Of a stretch of DNA of 64,000 nucleotides, positions 25,854 through 34,051 are shown piece after piece. Origin of the DNA: JBOGCH01 sp051656645 (GTDB taxonomy: Bacteria > Bacteroidota > Bacteroidia > Bacteroidales > Marinifilaceae); contig JBOGCH010000022.1 in the NCBI GenBank assembly GCA_051656645.1, positions 1-64,000 on the forward strand, read 5' to 3'. Each line of letters starts with the position of its first letter. Position 1 is the first letter of the stretch. A model generated the notes under the pieces. It searched no databases. It saw nothing but the letters and a program-made list of their open reading frames with translations, and was not told where the DNA came from. The position numbers and the translations under genes were made by a program.

Positions 25854-26112
25854 TAGCGCAAAGGTCTCTTATCATGCATTCAACAAGTATCGATAGATCA
25901 TTTAAAGCATACCAATGCTTATTAGTATGTTCTTTGTTTATCTCGTTGAGTGCATCACTCATTTTAGATAACGATAATATGACATTTGTCGTACCTGTAT
26001 TGTTATGTTTTGTTTTTAAATACCTTGTGGTATTTTCCAACTTTACGTCACTATTTGGTAATTCTATTTCTACTGCTCTTTCCATAACATCTATATTCAA
26101 TTTGTTCAACAT
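25843..26112 (-). CDS. Small phage protein, unknown function
   Basis: This 89-residue protein begins MLNKLNIDVMERAVEIELPN and contains 'VILSLSKMSDALNEINKEHTNKHWYALNDLSILVECMIRDLC', a helical region. It converges on the membrane-protein gene with an 11-base overlap. No motif or family is recognised. It is the gene nearest the phage end and is transcribed toward the repressor, so its promoter would be in the end region. Confidence 0.5.
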   Translation of the reverse strand: MLNKLNIDVMERAVEIELPNSDVKLENTTRYLKTKHNNTGTTNVILSLSKMSDALNEINKEHTNKHWYALNDLSILVECMIRDLCAIKH

Positions 26113-26310
26113 TTATACCATAAATATAGGTGTTTTCTGTCACATTTCAATCTATTCTATCGTTTAAAGTGTTGATAATCAATTACAACTATAGCCTGTT
26201 TGTATTTTTTTCGTGGTATTATGGGGGGGGGTATCCCTTGTTTTTACCCTCTTTTATGCCTTTTTTTTGGTAGTTTGCCCCCCAAAACGAGCATCTAAAC
26301 ATCAGTTTTT

Positions 26311-26346
26311 GTATACCCAACTGTATACCCAACTGTATACCCAAGT
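26311..26346 (+). repeat. 12-bp direct tandem repeat, three copies
   Basis: GTATACCCAACT occurs twice exactly and a third time as GTATACCCAAGT. Each unit holds the palindrome GTATAC. It lies about 450 bp inside the phage end, and may be a regulator or transposase binding array similar in role to the Mu internal enhancer; that is inference. Confidence 0.8.
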
Positions 26347-26658
26347 GTTAATACACCCCAAAAACAAATTGTACCGTTTTAACACTTTTTCTTTTAAATA
26401 AGGCACAAAAATAACCGACCACATTTTAGCTCTAAAGCCTCCTTGTGTCGGTTTAGGTACTCACATACCACTTTGTCGTATTTAATCGCTCTCACGCCAA
26501 TTTAAACGCCTTTTAAACGATATCCTTAAACTTATTCTCTATTTCGATTTCAAATTAAACCATTTTCCACCTTTCCACTCAAACAACATCCATCTCCTTT
26601 AATTTCTCCATTTAAACTTAACTCAAAATTAAACCCAAATTAAACCAAATTAAACCAC

Positions 26659-26781
26659 ACTGTACATTTTGTTTTTCACCATCCATTCCATCAAAACAAC
26701 GTCTAAGCCCAGTAAAATAAGACATCACAGCGTATAACTCGTCACTGTCTGCTAAGTACATTTTGTTTTACCCCCTATACA
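26659..26781 (-). repeat. Candidate transposase end-binding sites (L1/L2-like)
   Basis: On the minus strand the word AAAACAAAATGTAC occurs twice, 94 bp apart, each preceded by GGT/GGTG-like bases. The outer copy begins about 12 bases from a TGTA terminus (TGTATAGGGGGT). In Mu, L1 lies next to the end and L2 about 100 bp inside. The spacing therefore fits an L1-L2 pair; direct evidence of binding is lacking. Confidence 0.55.
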
Positions 26782-27998
26782 TTCATTGTAATCTCTTTGA
26801 GTTCGCTCATGTCCTTAATAAAAGATATATTGATATCACCACAATTCATTCCATCAACAAATAGATATTCAAGTTTTACAAGTTTTGCTAACTCATCACT
26901 TGGAAATGACTTTATAGACAACTCTCCCAATCCTATTTCTATAAGATTAACAAGTGACCCGAGCCCCGCAGGTAAAGATGTTAACTTTTTACATCCTCCT
27001 AATGTCAACTTGGTAAGACGAATACATTGCCCTAGGTCCGCAGGTAGACTTTCAATATTTACACCACCTATATTTAAGGTATTTAAATTTGTAAGAGAAG
27101 ATATTCCTTCTGGCATCTCACTGGTTTCCCACAAACCTCCTACAATAGATATATACTCTAACGCACTAGCTTTATACATATTTTTGAAGCTCGACGCATC
27201 AATGGCCACAGAAGCTAAACTTATCTCTTTCAAAGATTTAAGATTAACAAAGTAGTCACTAAAGCTCAAACTTAAATCATAACTATCAATTATTTGAAAT
27301 TTTTCAAGTTTCGTACAAAAGCAAATTTCTTCAGGTATTTCACCTTCTAATACATCTGCTTTAATTACTAATGTCCGCAACTCGCTTAATTTTCCTATTT
27401 CTGGCGTAATTACTCCATTTACATTTGCAATTCGCGTAAAGTCAAGTCCAACTACACGTAATTCCCCATTAATTAACTCAGTTGAAACACAACGCCATTG
27501 ATTAATAGGAGCTTCAAAATTCCACAAACCTCCTGAACGAGGACCCTGCACTGTCCACTCATCGCCCTTTGTACTGTTATAATAAGCAACAAGAGCTAGA
27601 CTATCCGTTTGGCGACCATAATTAACCTCCTCGTTTAATTGCTTTACTTCGATAACTGCAGAACTATCAAGATTAGCAAGTTTAAACACTAAACTAGAAG
27701 ATCTCTCAAAAGGAGCAATATTCTTTTGTGCAGTCACAACAACCTTAGTTTCACCTTCATTTCCACTCACTACTGATAACGATAACCATTTTGGAAGTTC
27801 GGCTACTTGTTCCCAGGCCATTCCCTTTGCTGAAACGGTAATAGTTTGATCTCCGCCAATAACATCAAATACTAACTGATGCGTATTAAGAACAATAGTA
27901 GGTTGTGTCTCCGTTTTAGGAACATCATTATTATCTTCGCTACAACTAAATAATGCCATACCCAAGGCAAGCAATAAAAAAATAATAGTGTTTTTCAT
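26775..27998 (-). CDS. BACON-LRR surface lipoprotein, probably truncated by the prophage
   Basis: This 407-residue protein starts with a lipoprotein signal whose Cys is C19 (ALFSCSED). Residues about 35-120 form a BACON domain (TIVLNTHQLVFDVIGGDQTITVSA ... PKWLSLSV). A plant-type LRR lead-in follows (DSLALVAYYNSTKGDEW ... W.C), then about seven leucine-rich repeats (GVITPEIGKLSELRTL). The last repeat stops abruptly at KEITMNV. If the phage ends at 26781, the last codon and the TAG are phage DNA and the gene is interrupted. Role: probably glycan or protein binding at the cell surface, inferred from domains. Confidence 0.75.
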   Translation of the reverse strand: MKNTIIFLLLALGMALFSCSEDNNDVPKTETQPTIVLNTHQLVFDVIGGDQTITVSAKGMAWEQVAELPKWLSLSVVSGNEGETKVVVTAQKNIAPFERSSSLVFKLANLDSSAVIEVKQLNEEVNYGRQTDSLALVAYYNSTKGDEWTVQGPRSGGLWNFEAPINQWRCVSTELINGELRVVGLDFTRIANVNGVITPEIGKLSELRTLVIKADVLEGEIPEEICFCTKLEKFQIIDSYDLSLSFSDYFVNLKSLKEISLASVAIDASSFKNMYKASALEYISIVGGLWETSEMPEGISSLTNLNTLNIGGVNIESLPADLGQCIRLTKLTLGGCKKLTSLPAGLGSLVNLIEIGLGELSIKSFPSDELAKLVKLEYLFVDGMNCGDINISFIKDMSELKEITMNV

Positions 27999-28046
27999 AA
28001 TTAGTCTATTTTATAGTAGTTATTAATTAATTTATATCGTTTTATT

Positions 28047-28175
28047 TTATTCTTCATTCTCGCTAAAATCATTTTCTGTATCAAATGCTGTTAATATTTT
28101 CTCTAAAGCAGTAATTAACGATTCATAGTCCTGTGTCTCTTCTTCTGTCTCAAAATGTTCATTCATACGTTTCAT
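28047..28175 (-). CDS. Acidic 42-residue peptide, unknown function
   Basis: A short frame starts MKRMNEHFETEEETQDYESL and ends NDFSENEE. It is very acidic, probably one helix, with no signal or membrane segment. It lies 48 bases upstream of the LRR gene and points the same way, so they may be cotranscribed. The reading frame is clean, but its short length makes it uncertain. The rest of the 520-base gap holds only promoter-like AT-rich sequence. Confidence 0.45.
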   Translation of the reverse strand: MKRMNEHFETEEETQDYESLITALEKILTAFDTENDFSENEE

Positions 28176-28520
28176 AAATTTTAGTTAAGAAATAGCTTTA
28201 TGTAAAAAAAGAAAATGACAAAAAAATAACAAAATAAAATACCACAACAAAACCATTCCACTCTCGCGACAACACCAAAACAAACGTGTATTTTCACCAC
28301 TACAATACCTTCTATACACCTCTACTTCAGTTGTTTATTGATTTTGTTATTTTTCGTTCTTTAAATACTATAATTGATAATTTAGTACAAAAAAATGACT
28401 TCATATCACGAATTTATAAGCTGGATTAAGTATCAATATTTTTAAACAAAAACTTTATTAGATGAATTAATTACAAAAAAAATTGTATTTTGCATCGCGA
28501 ATGATGAAAATGAGATAGAG

Positions 28521-30128
28521 ATGAGATTATTTATAATATTACTGTTTACATTACTTTCTTTTAAAGGTAAAGCGCATAATAGTGAGTTGGATAGTTTAAG
28601 GGTTGTTATGAATTTTACCAAAGAACCTGTAAAAAAAACACTCCTACTTGATGCACTGATTAATTTGTCTCAAAAAACAGATTCTCAACAGACCTTAAAT
28701 TATATCTTTGAAATGAGTAAGTGGGTCAAAGAAATCGAAGATGATTCATTAGCATCCGTTTACAAAGCAGATTGTGCAATTCACTTTCTTAATCATGGTA
28801 TTTACGATCAAGCACTTTCTTTCCTATTCGAGGCTAAGGATTATTTTAGCAATAACAATATTCACCAACCGCTCGCAGCAGTAGAAAATAGCATTGGAGC
28901 AATATATTCTCGAATTAATCAGCATGAAAAGGCCAAAGATCACTTCACAAATGCATTACGTGCATTTGAGAATACCCCTATAAATAACTCTGCCTTATAT
29001 AGACGTGCTACCTATTCAATTTATAATAATATAGCAGTGGCATATTTAGATTACTCTAATAATCTTGACAGTGCCGAATATTTTTATCGAAAAGCGAACA
29101 AACTTCTAACCGACCAAGACTCTCAATCTCTCGCGGCTCTATATCACAATCTTGCATTCCTTTTTGTAAAACGAGAGAATATTGACAGCGCATATCATTA
29201 TGCCACTATGGCAAAACAACTGAGATCCATTAGTAATGATAGGGTTGGATTTATTAGAACCAATGCTTTACTGGCCAATATATACATGCAGAAGAAAGAT
29301 TATAATAAGGGATTTGATCTTGCTTTTGAAACATATACGGCAGCTAAAACAATCGATCACAAAGAATCAATGCTTAATGCAGTATCTCTATTATCGCAAG
29401 GTTATGAGGCAAAAGGACAATACAAGGAAGCGCTCTCGTATTTTAGGGAACAAATGCGTTTAAATCGAATTCTGAAGCAAGATAGTATTGTTGGGAAGTT
29501 AAGATATATGGAGTCTGAATATAAGTTTGATAAATATCTCTCCGAACTCGAAATAAAAAATAAAGAAGAAAAATTCCAGAATAGAAATCGCTTATTAATC
29601 ATCGTTTTTGCCCTCATTTTATCGGTTTTTGCAATTCTTTATATAATGAGTTCCAATAAAGTAATTCGACTTGAAAAGGAAAGACTAAGTATCGATCTTG
29701 AGAATAAGAATAAGAAACTTACTTCCAATGTTATGCATTTAATGCAAAACACTGAACTAATGAAAGACATTGTGGGGCGGATAATCAAGCTTAAACTACA
29801 AACAAAGGGTGAAATACAGCAGGAATTACACTCTATATCATTTGCTCTGGAAAAGAACCTTAAAGGAGATCTTTGGAAAGAATTTGATTCACATTTTAAT
29901 GATGTCCATCTTGATTTCTATAAAAGTATAACTGAAGCCTATCCGGATTTATCACCAAATGAGCGAAAAATATGTGCGTTATTACGTCTTAACATGAGTT
30001 CAAAAGAAATCGCTGCAATTGTTGGTATTACAGTTAAAAGCGTTGAAGTAATGCGTGTTCGCATACGTAAAAAGTTACAACTTAACAATACAGATATAAA
30101 TTTAGTGACATTTTTAAGCGAATTATAG
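28521..30128 (+). CDS. TPR transmembrane regulator with LuxR-type HTH
   Basis: This 535-residue protein has a signal peptide (MRLFIILLFTLLSFKGKAH), about six tetratricopeptide repeats (residues 60-320, for example ALSFLFEAKDYFSNNNIHQPLAAVENSIGAIY), one membrane segment (about 357-376), a coiled coil and a C-terminal LuxR-like HTH (about 470-520, LSPNERKICALLRLNMSSKEIAAIVGITVKSVEVMRVRIRKKL). This is a common Bacteroidota one-component design in which periplasmic TPRs sense a signal and the cytoplasmic HTH regulates genes. Targets are unknown; the divergent small ORF/LRR gene is a candidate by position. A TATTTTGC box precedes the ATG by about 35 bases. Confidence 0.88.
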   Translation: MRLFIILLFTLLSFKGKAHNSELDSLRVVMNFTKEPVKKTLLLDALINLSQKTDSQQTLNYIFEMSKWVKEIEDDSLASVYKADCAIHFLNHGIYDQALSFLFEAKDYFSNNNIHQPLAAVENSIGAIYSRINQHEKAKDHFTNALRAFENTPINNSALYRRATYSIYNNIAVAYLDYSNNLDSAEYFYRKANKLLTDQDSQSLAALYHNLAFLFVKRENIDSAYHYATMAKQLRSISNDRVGFIRTNALLANIYMQKKDYNKGFDLAFETYTAAKTIDHKESMLNAVSLLSQGYEAKGQYKEALSYFREQMRLNRILKQDSIVGKLRYMESEYKFDKYLSELEIKNKEEKFQNRNRLLIIVFALILSVFAILYIMSSNKVIRLEKERLSIDLENKNKKLTSNVMHLMQNTELMKDIVGRIIKLKLQTKGEIQQELHSISFALEKNLKGDLWKEFDSHFNDVHLDFYKSITEAYPDLSPNERKICALLRLNMSSKEIAAIVGITVKSVEVMRVRIRKKLQLNNTDINLVTFLSEL

Positions 30129-30418
30129 TTTCAACTCCATGATATCTAGACCTGTATCGGTATTATGTCATTTATATTATACCCTTAAATAAGCTATGAC
30201 AAGTTTTCTATATTCTATTAATACATATGTCGTATATTCATATTTCTCAAGGTATTTTACTCGTACGCTAATTTAGCCTAAATTTAATTCTAACAACGCT
30301 ATATTTATTTCATTATTTTTTTGAAATAGCATTTAATAATTGTTATATTGCAAACGTTGGCACAACAAAACGTGACAATATGTGAGCTAATTCAATTTGT
30401 AAATAACAATTTATAACT
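30129..30418. other. Intergenic region before iorA
   Basis: The 290-base AT-rich gap contains no gene. It ends in the promoter-like pair described separately and a 68-base untranslated region before iorA. Confidence 0.6.
30320..30351 (+). promoter_or_regulatory. Candidate iorAB promoter
   Basis: TTTG (30320-30323), a 20-nt spacer, then TATATTGC (30344-30351), a near match to TAnnTTTG. Spacing matches the Bacteroidota sigma-70 consensus. The predicted start is about 60 nt before the iorA ATG. Confidence 0.6.
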
Positions 30419-32005
30419 ATGGAGAAAAAATTATTATTGGGTGTAGAAGCAATTGCCCAAGGAGCCATTGATAGTGGTATCTCGGGAGTATACGCCTATC
30501 CGGGTACTCCATCAACAGAGATTACGGAATATATCCAAACAAATAAAATTGCAATTGAAAGAGATATTCATCGCGCTTGGTCCGCGAATGAAAAAACTGC
30601 CATGGAAACTGCGCTAGGTATGAGTTATGCCGGTAAACGCGCATTGGTATGTATGAAACATGTTGGTCTTAATGTTGCCGCAGATTGCTTTATGAATGCA
30701 GCAATTACAGGAGCCAATGGGGGATTACTTATAGTAGTAGCTGACGACCCGTCAATGCACTCTTCACAAAATGAACAAGACTCGCGCGAGTATGGTAAGT
30801 TTGCGCTTATCCCAACACTAGAGCCTAGCAATCAACAAGAGGCCTATGAGATGGCACGATACGGATTTGCCCTTTCTGAAACGGTAGAGTCTCCTGTACT
30901 ATTGCGTGTCACAACACGATTAGCACACTCACGTAGCGGAGTAAAAATTGGCGAGGCACTTTCGGAGAATCCGCTTCATTTACCCGAAAATAAACGTCAA
31001 TTCGTGTTATTACCAGCAATTGCTCGCAAGCGTTACAGACTTTTACTTGAAAAACAGGCAGACTTTATTAAAGCGTCTGAGCAATCGCCATTCAATAAAT
31101 TTGTTCCAGGAAGCAATACTTCACTAGGAATAATTGCTTGCGGAATTACTTATAATTATTTACAGGAGGTATTTGACGGCAATTGTCCTTACCCATTGGT
31201 AAAAGTTTCGCAATATCCACTGCCTAAAAAAATGATTAAACGCCTACAGCGTGAATGTAGCCAAATTTTGGTACTTGAAGAGGGATACCCAATGATTGAG
31301 GAGATGTTACGTGGTTATCCGGGAAATGATAATATATTAGGTCGCCTTGACGGTACACTTCCACGTGATGGAGAATTAAATCCAGACATTATTGCCAAAG
31401 CTCTATGTATAGAGGTTAAGGAAGGCGCCCCAGTACCTGATATTGTTGCTCCACGTCCTCCTGCCTTATGCGTTGGATGTAGTCATCGCGACGTGTATAA
31501 TGCACTTAACGAAGTATTAGAGAGCTACGGAGAAGGACGCGTATTCTCTGATATTGGCTGTTATACTCTAGGCGCATTGCCACCATTTGAATCCATCAAC
31601 AGCTGTGTCGATATGGGCGCTTCTATTACTATGGCAAAAGGTGCTGCGGATGCAGGTTTGTTCCCAACAGTTGCTGTCATAGGTGATTCTACTTTTACGC
31701 ATTCAGGAATGACAGGATTACTTGATGCTGTCAACGAAAAGTCCAACATCACTGTTATTATATCCGATAATGAGTCTATTTCAATGACAGGAGGACAAGA
31801 TTCTTCAGCACTTGGACGCTTGGAAGCTATTTGCGAGGGAATAGGTGTCAGCCCAGACCATATCAAGGTGCTTATGCCGGTACCAAAGAAACACGATGAA
31901 CTTTGTAAGATTATAAAAGACGAATTAGATTACCAAGGAGTTTCCGTAATTATTCCCCGCCGCGTATGTATACAAAAGGCATCTAGAGAACGGAAAAAAA
32001 AGTAA
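30419..32005 (+). CDS. iorA: Indolepyruvate:ferredoxin oxidoreductase alpha subunit
   Basis: This 528-residue thiamine-diphosphate enzyme subunit oxidises aryl pyruvates (from aromatic amino acid transamination) to aryl-acetyl-CoA, passing electrons to ferredoxin. The N-terminal pyrimidine-binding domain shows VYAYPGTPSTEITEYI (24-39) and the C-terminal ThDP domain shows LCVGCSHRDV and GDSTFTHSGMTGLLDAV. It ends IIPRRVCIQKASRERKKK and lacks the C-terminal 2[4Fe-4S] domain present in longer archaeal IorA, so electrons must leave by another route. iorB follows at 45 bases and forms the catalytic dimer. Confidence 0.9.
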   Translation: MEKKLLLGVEAIAQGAIDSGISGVYAYPGTPSTEITEYIQTNKIAIERDIHRAWSANEKTAMETALGMSYAGKRALVCMKHVGLNVAADCFMNAAITGANGGLLIVVADDPSMHSSQNEQDSREYGKFALIPTLEPSNQQEAYEMARYGFALSETVESPVLLRVTTRLAHSRSGVKIGEALSENPLHLPENKRQFVLLPAIARKRYRLLLEKQADFIKASEQSPFNKFVPGSNTSLGIIACGITYNYLQEVFDGNCPYPLVKVSQYPLPKKMIKRLQRECSQILVLEEGYPMIEEMLRGYPGNDNILGRLDGTLPRDGELNPDIIAKALCIEVKEGAPVPDIVAPRPPALCVGCSHRDVYNALNEVLESYGEGRVFSDIGCYTLGALPPFESINSCVDMGASITMAKGAADAGLFPTVAVIGDSTFTHSGMTGLLDAVNEKSNITVIISDNESISMTGGQDSSALGRLEAICEGIGVSPDHIKVLMPVPKKHDELCKIIKDELDYQGVSVIIPRRVCIQKASRERKKK

Positions 32006-32050
32006 ATAACGTCACCACATCCTAAGTTGATAACATCTAAAACAGTAAAA

Positions 32051-32635
32051 ATGCAAACAGATATAGTACTAGCGGGAGTTGGGGGACAAGGAATCCTAAC
32101 CATTGCTGCAGCATTGGGCTCAGCAGCTCTTACCAACAACTTATACATGAAACAAGCAGAGACTCACGGAATGAGTCAAAGAGGCGGCGATGTGCAATCA
32201 TTTATGCGTATTTCAGATCGTCCCATTTATAGTGATCTTATTCCTAAGGGAAAAGCAGATATTATATTATCGGTAGAACCAATGGAGGCATTGCGCTACC
32301 TACCTTTCCTAAAAAAAGGCGGTTACGTAGTTACAAACTCAACCCCTTATATTAATATCCCCAACTATCCGGATCAGGCGGAGCTTATGGCTACAATAAA
32401 AGCATTGCCACACCACATTATTCTCGACGCCGATGGCATTGCAAAAGAGATTGCAGGCAATGAGCGCGCCGGTAACTTCGTTATGCTTGGAGCTGCAAGC
32501 CCGTTTATTGATATTCCGTTTGAGTACCTAGAACAAGGTATTCGGGATATATTTGCTCGCAAAGGAGAAGCGATTGTTGAAATGAACTTAAAGGCACTAC
32601 GAGCCGGAAGAGAATTTGCAATGAATAACAAATAA
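32051..32635 (+). CDS. iorB: Indolepyruvate:ferredoxin oxidoreductase beta subunit
   Basis: I start at ATG 32051 (MQTDIVLAGVGGQGILTI), 194 residues; an in-frame ATG eight codons upstream is less likely. This is the POR gamma-type domain: GVGGQG (9-14) and 'ETHGMSQRGGDVQSFMRI', the usual core that binds CoA and stabilises the alpha subunit. It is the partner of iorA in the same operon, with a strong terminator directly after. No odd features. Confidence 0.9.
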   Translation: MQTDIVLAGVGGQGILTIAAALGSAALTNNLYMKQAETHGMSQRGGDVQSFMRISDRPIYSDLIPKGKADIILSVEPMEALRYLPFLKKGGYVVTNSTPYINIPNYPDQAELMATIKALPHHIILDADGIAKEIAGNERAGNFVMLGAASPFIDIPFEYLEQGIRDIFARKGEAIVEMNLKALRAGREFAMNNK

Positions 32636-32638
32636 TGC

Positions 32639-32672
32639 AAAACGCGAGACATTTTTGAATGTCTCGCGTTTT
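32639..32672 (+). terminator. Terminator after iorAB
   Basis: AAAACGCGAGACAT pairs with ATGTCTCGCGTTTT as a 14-bp perfect stem with a 6-nt loop. Terminal T residues follow. It is close to symmetrical and could also serve the converging pth transcript. Confidence 0.9.
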
Positions 32673-32729
32673 ACTTTATATTCAAATTGCACAAAGCAGC
32701 TCCATATGCACCTATTGAGATCAATAGAA

Positions 32730-33308
32730 TTACTCTTGCAAAGGATTTTTACCATTAAGTGCATTCATAGCCTTAGCACATCCCATAAGGACAAATGCTG
32801 TGATATATTCATTACAATAAGGTAAAAGTTTTGCCAAACCGTCTTCCTCCTCAGCATCCCATTTACCAAGCACGTAATCAACTTGTTTTCCTTTAGAGAA
32901 ATTAGCACCTATTCCAAAACGTAAGCGGGCATAGTTATTAGAACCAAGTACTTCGTTTATATTTTTTAAACCATTATGTCCGCCATCACTCCCTTTACCG
33001 CGCATACGCACAGTTCCAAAAGGTAAAGCCAAATCATCTACAACCACCAACATATCCTCTATAGCAACATTTTCTTGCTGCATCCAGTAACGCACAGCCT
33101 TACCGCTAAGATTCATATAAGTGTTAGGTTTTAGAAGTACAACACCTCGTCCCTTGATCTTTATTTCGCATACAGCTCCATAACGTTTATCGCTAAAAGA
33201 AGTGTTGGATGCCTTAGCTAAGGCATCCAACACATTAAAGCCGATGTTATGTCGCGTATCTTCATATTCCGCGCCGGGGTTACCCAGCCCTATAATAAGA
33301 TACTTCAT
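32730..33308 (-). CDS. pth: Peptidyl-tRNA hydrolase
   Basis: Starting at ATG 33308 it has 192 residues. The family signature is intact: LIIGLGNPGAEYEDTRHNIGF near residues 4-24 (catalytic His in RHNIG and Asn in GNPG) and the later GGHNGLKNI and RLRFGIG motifs. It releases tRNA from peptidyl-tRNA dropped by the ribosome. It follows the ribosomal protein L25 gene by 9 bases, a standard Bacteroidota order. The C-terminus (VLMGCAKAMNALNGKNPLQE) is typical. Confidence 0.95.
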   Translation of the reverse strand: MKYLIIGLGNPGAEYEDTRHNIGFNVLDALAKASNTSFSDKRYGAVCEIKIKGRGVVLLKPNTYMNLSGKAVRYWMQQENVAIEDMLVVVDDLALPFGTVRMRGKGSDGGHNGLKNINEVLGSNNYARLRFGIGANFSKGKQVDYVLGKWDAEEEDGLAKLLPYCNEYITAFVLMGCAKAMNALNGKNPLQE

Positions 33309-33317
33309 ACTCAACTA

Positions 33318-33890
33318 TTATTTTCCTTGCTGTTGAGCAGCACGAGCAGCTCTTGTTAACTTAACTTGGGCAACAACTACGTCTTTCGCGTTAACAATTT
33401 CAAATCCTTCAAAGCTTAATTCTTTAACTTTGATAGATTTTCCAAGACCTAAGTTAGTTACGTCAACGTCTAATACGTCTGGTAAGTTAGCAGGAAGAGC
33501 TTTAACTTTAAGTTTACGTACAACTAGAGTTAATTTACCTCCGGCTTGTACTCCGACAGCAAAACCGTTAAGTTTTACAGGTACTTCCATCACAACAGGT
33601 TTCTCAGCAGAGATTTGGTAAAAATCTACGTGAAGAGCTTTATCTGACACTGGGTGGAATTGGATTTCGCGCATTGCAGCTTCGTAATCAGTTCCATCAA
33701 TGTTAATTTTTACGATATACACTTTTGGAGTGTAAAGTAATTTAGAAAGCTCTTTTTCAGACACAGAGAAGTGTACGTTAGCTTCACCACCGTAAAGTAC
33801 ACATGGTACTTGTCCTTCTGCGCGCACTGCGTTAGTTCCTTTTTTACCTAAGTCTGTTCTTAGGGTTCCTTGTAGGTTAAAAATTTCCAT
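33318..33890 (-). CDS. rplY: 50S ribosomal protein L25 (general stress protein Ctc type)
   Basis: ATG 33890 (MEIFNLQGTLRTDLGKKGTNAVRAEGQVPCVLYGG) gives 190 residues, the usual size of the long CTC-type L25 with a C-terminal extension. The N-terminal L25 domain binds 5S rRNA; residues 95-190 form the TL5-like second domain (VMEVPVKLNGFAVGVQAGG). An upstream in-frame start would add 25 unusual residues and is rejected. The C-terminus ends in Ala/Arg/Gln-rich sequence. Cotranscribed with pth. Confidence 0.95.
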   Translation of the reverse strand: MEIFNLQGTLRTDLGKKGTNAVRAEGQVPCVLYGGEANVHFSVSEKELSKLLYTPKVYIVKINIDGTDYEAAMREIQFHPVSDKALHVDFYQISAEKPVVMEVPVKLNGFAVGVQAGGKLTLVVRKLKVKALPANLPDVLDVDVTNLGLGKSIKVKELSFEGFEIVNAKDVVVAQVKLTRAARAAQQQGK

Positions 33891-34051
33891 AATTCCTATA
33901 GAATGTGTGCTACTCAAGTTGGATACATTACAACTAAAGAGGCCAAGTCGATATCCCACTCCCATCGCACGGTTATTATTCTAATACCTCTTTTAAAATC
34001 GTCGGCAAATATAATATTAAATACCTTAATCTCAAAATGTTTATCGTGCTA

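Larger units (their letters stand above)
1..26781. mobile_element. Mu-like transposable siphophage prophage (incomplete in window)
   Basis: Gene content and order match phage Mu read right to left: repressor, small HTH, MuA-type DDE transposase, MuB ATPase, gp16, DUF3164, small early genes, amidase, capsid, and terminase/gp36/portal/gpF/gpG. The tail is siphovirus-like (tube protein, frameshifted chaperones, tape measure). No tyrosine or serine integrase is visible. The transposase-side end is placed near 26,780 by a repeated 14-nt site (inference); the opposite end lies left of the window. No gene in the visible part is obviously broken, so the element could be active. Confidence 0.92.
26113..26781. 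other. Phage transposase-side end region, no gene
   Basis: This 670-base AT-rich stretch has no plausible gene. It holds a 9-nt G run (26223-26231), a 12-bp tandem repeat, four copies of AAATTAAACC (26552-26561, 26626-26635, 26637-26646, 26647-26656) and two copies of GTACATTTTGTTTT (26662-26675 and 26756-26769). Transposase and regulator binding sites are expected here, as at Mu attL. The end itself is best placed at the CA at 26780-26781. Confidence 0.6.

Noticed and set aside
26223..26231. Run of nine G residues as a phase-variation switch
   Set aside because: It lies in a gene-free region and not inside any reading frame or between promoter elements I can identify.
26311..26346. Short tandem repeat as a CRISPR array
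   Set aside because: Units are contiguous 12-mers without spacers, and no cas genes are present.
1..26781. Diversity-generating retroelement, known from some Bacteroides Mu-like phages
   Set aside because: No reverse transcriptase or template/variable repeat is seen in the visible part; it could lie left of the window.
33891..33965. Longer N-terminus for ribosomal protein L25
   Set aside because: The extra 25 residues have no counterpart in the family, while ATG 33890 gives the standard start MEIFNL.
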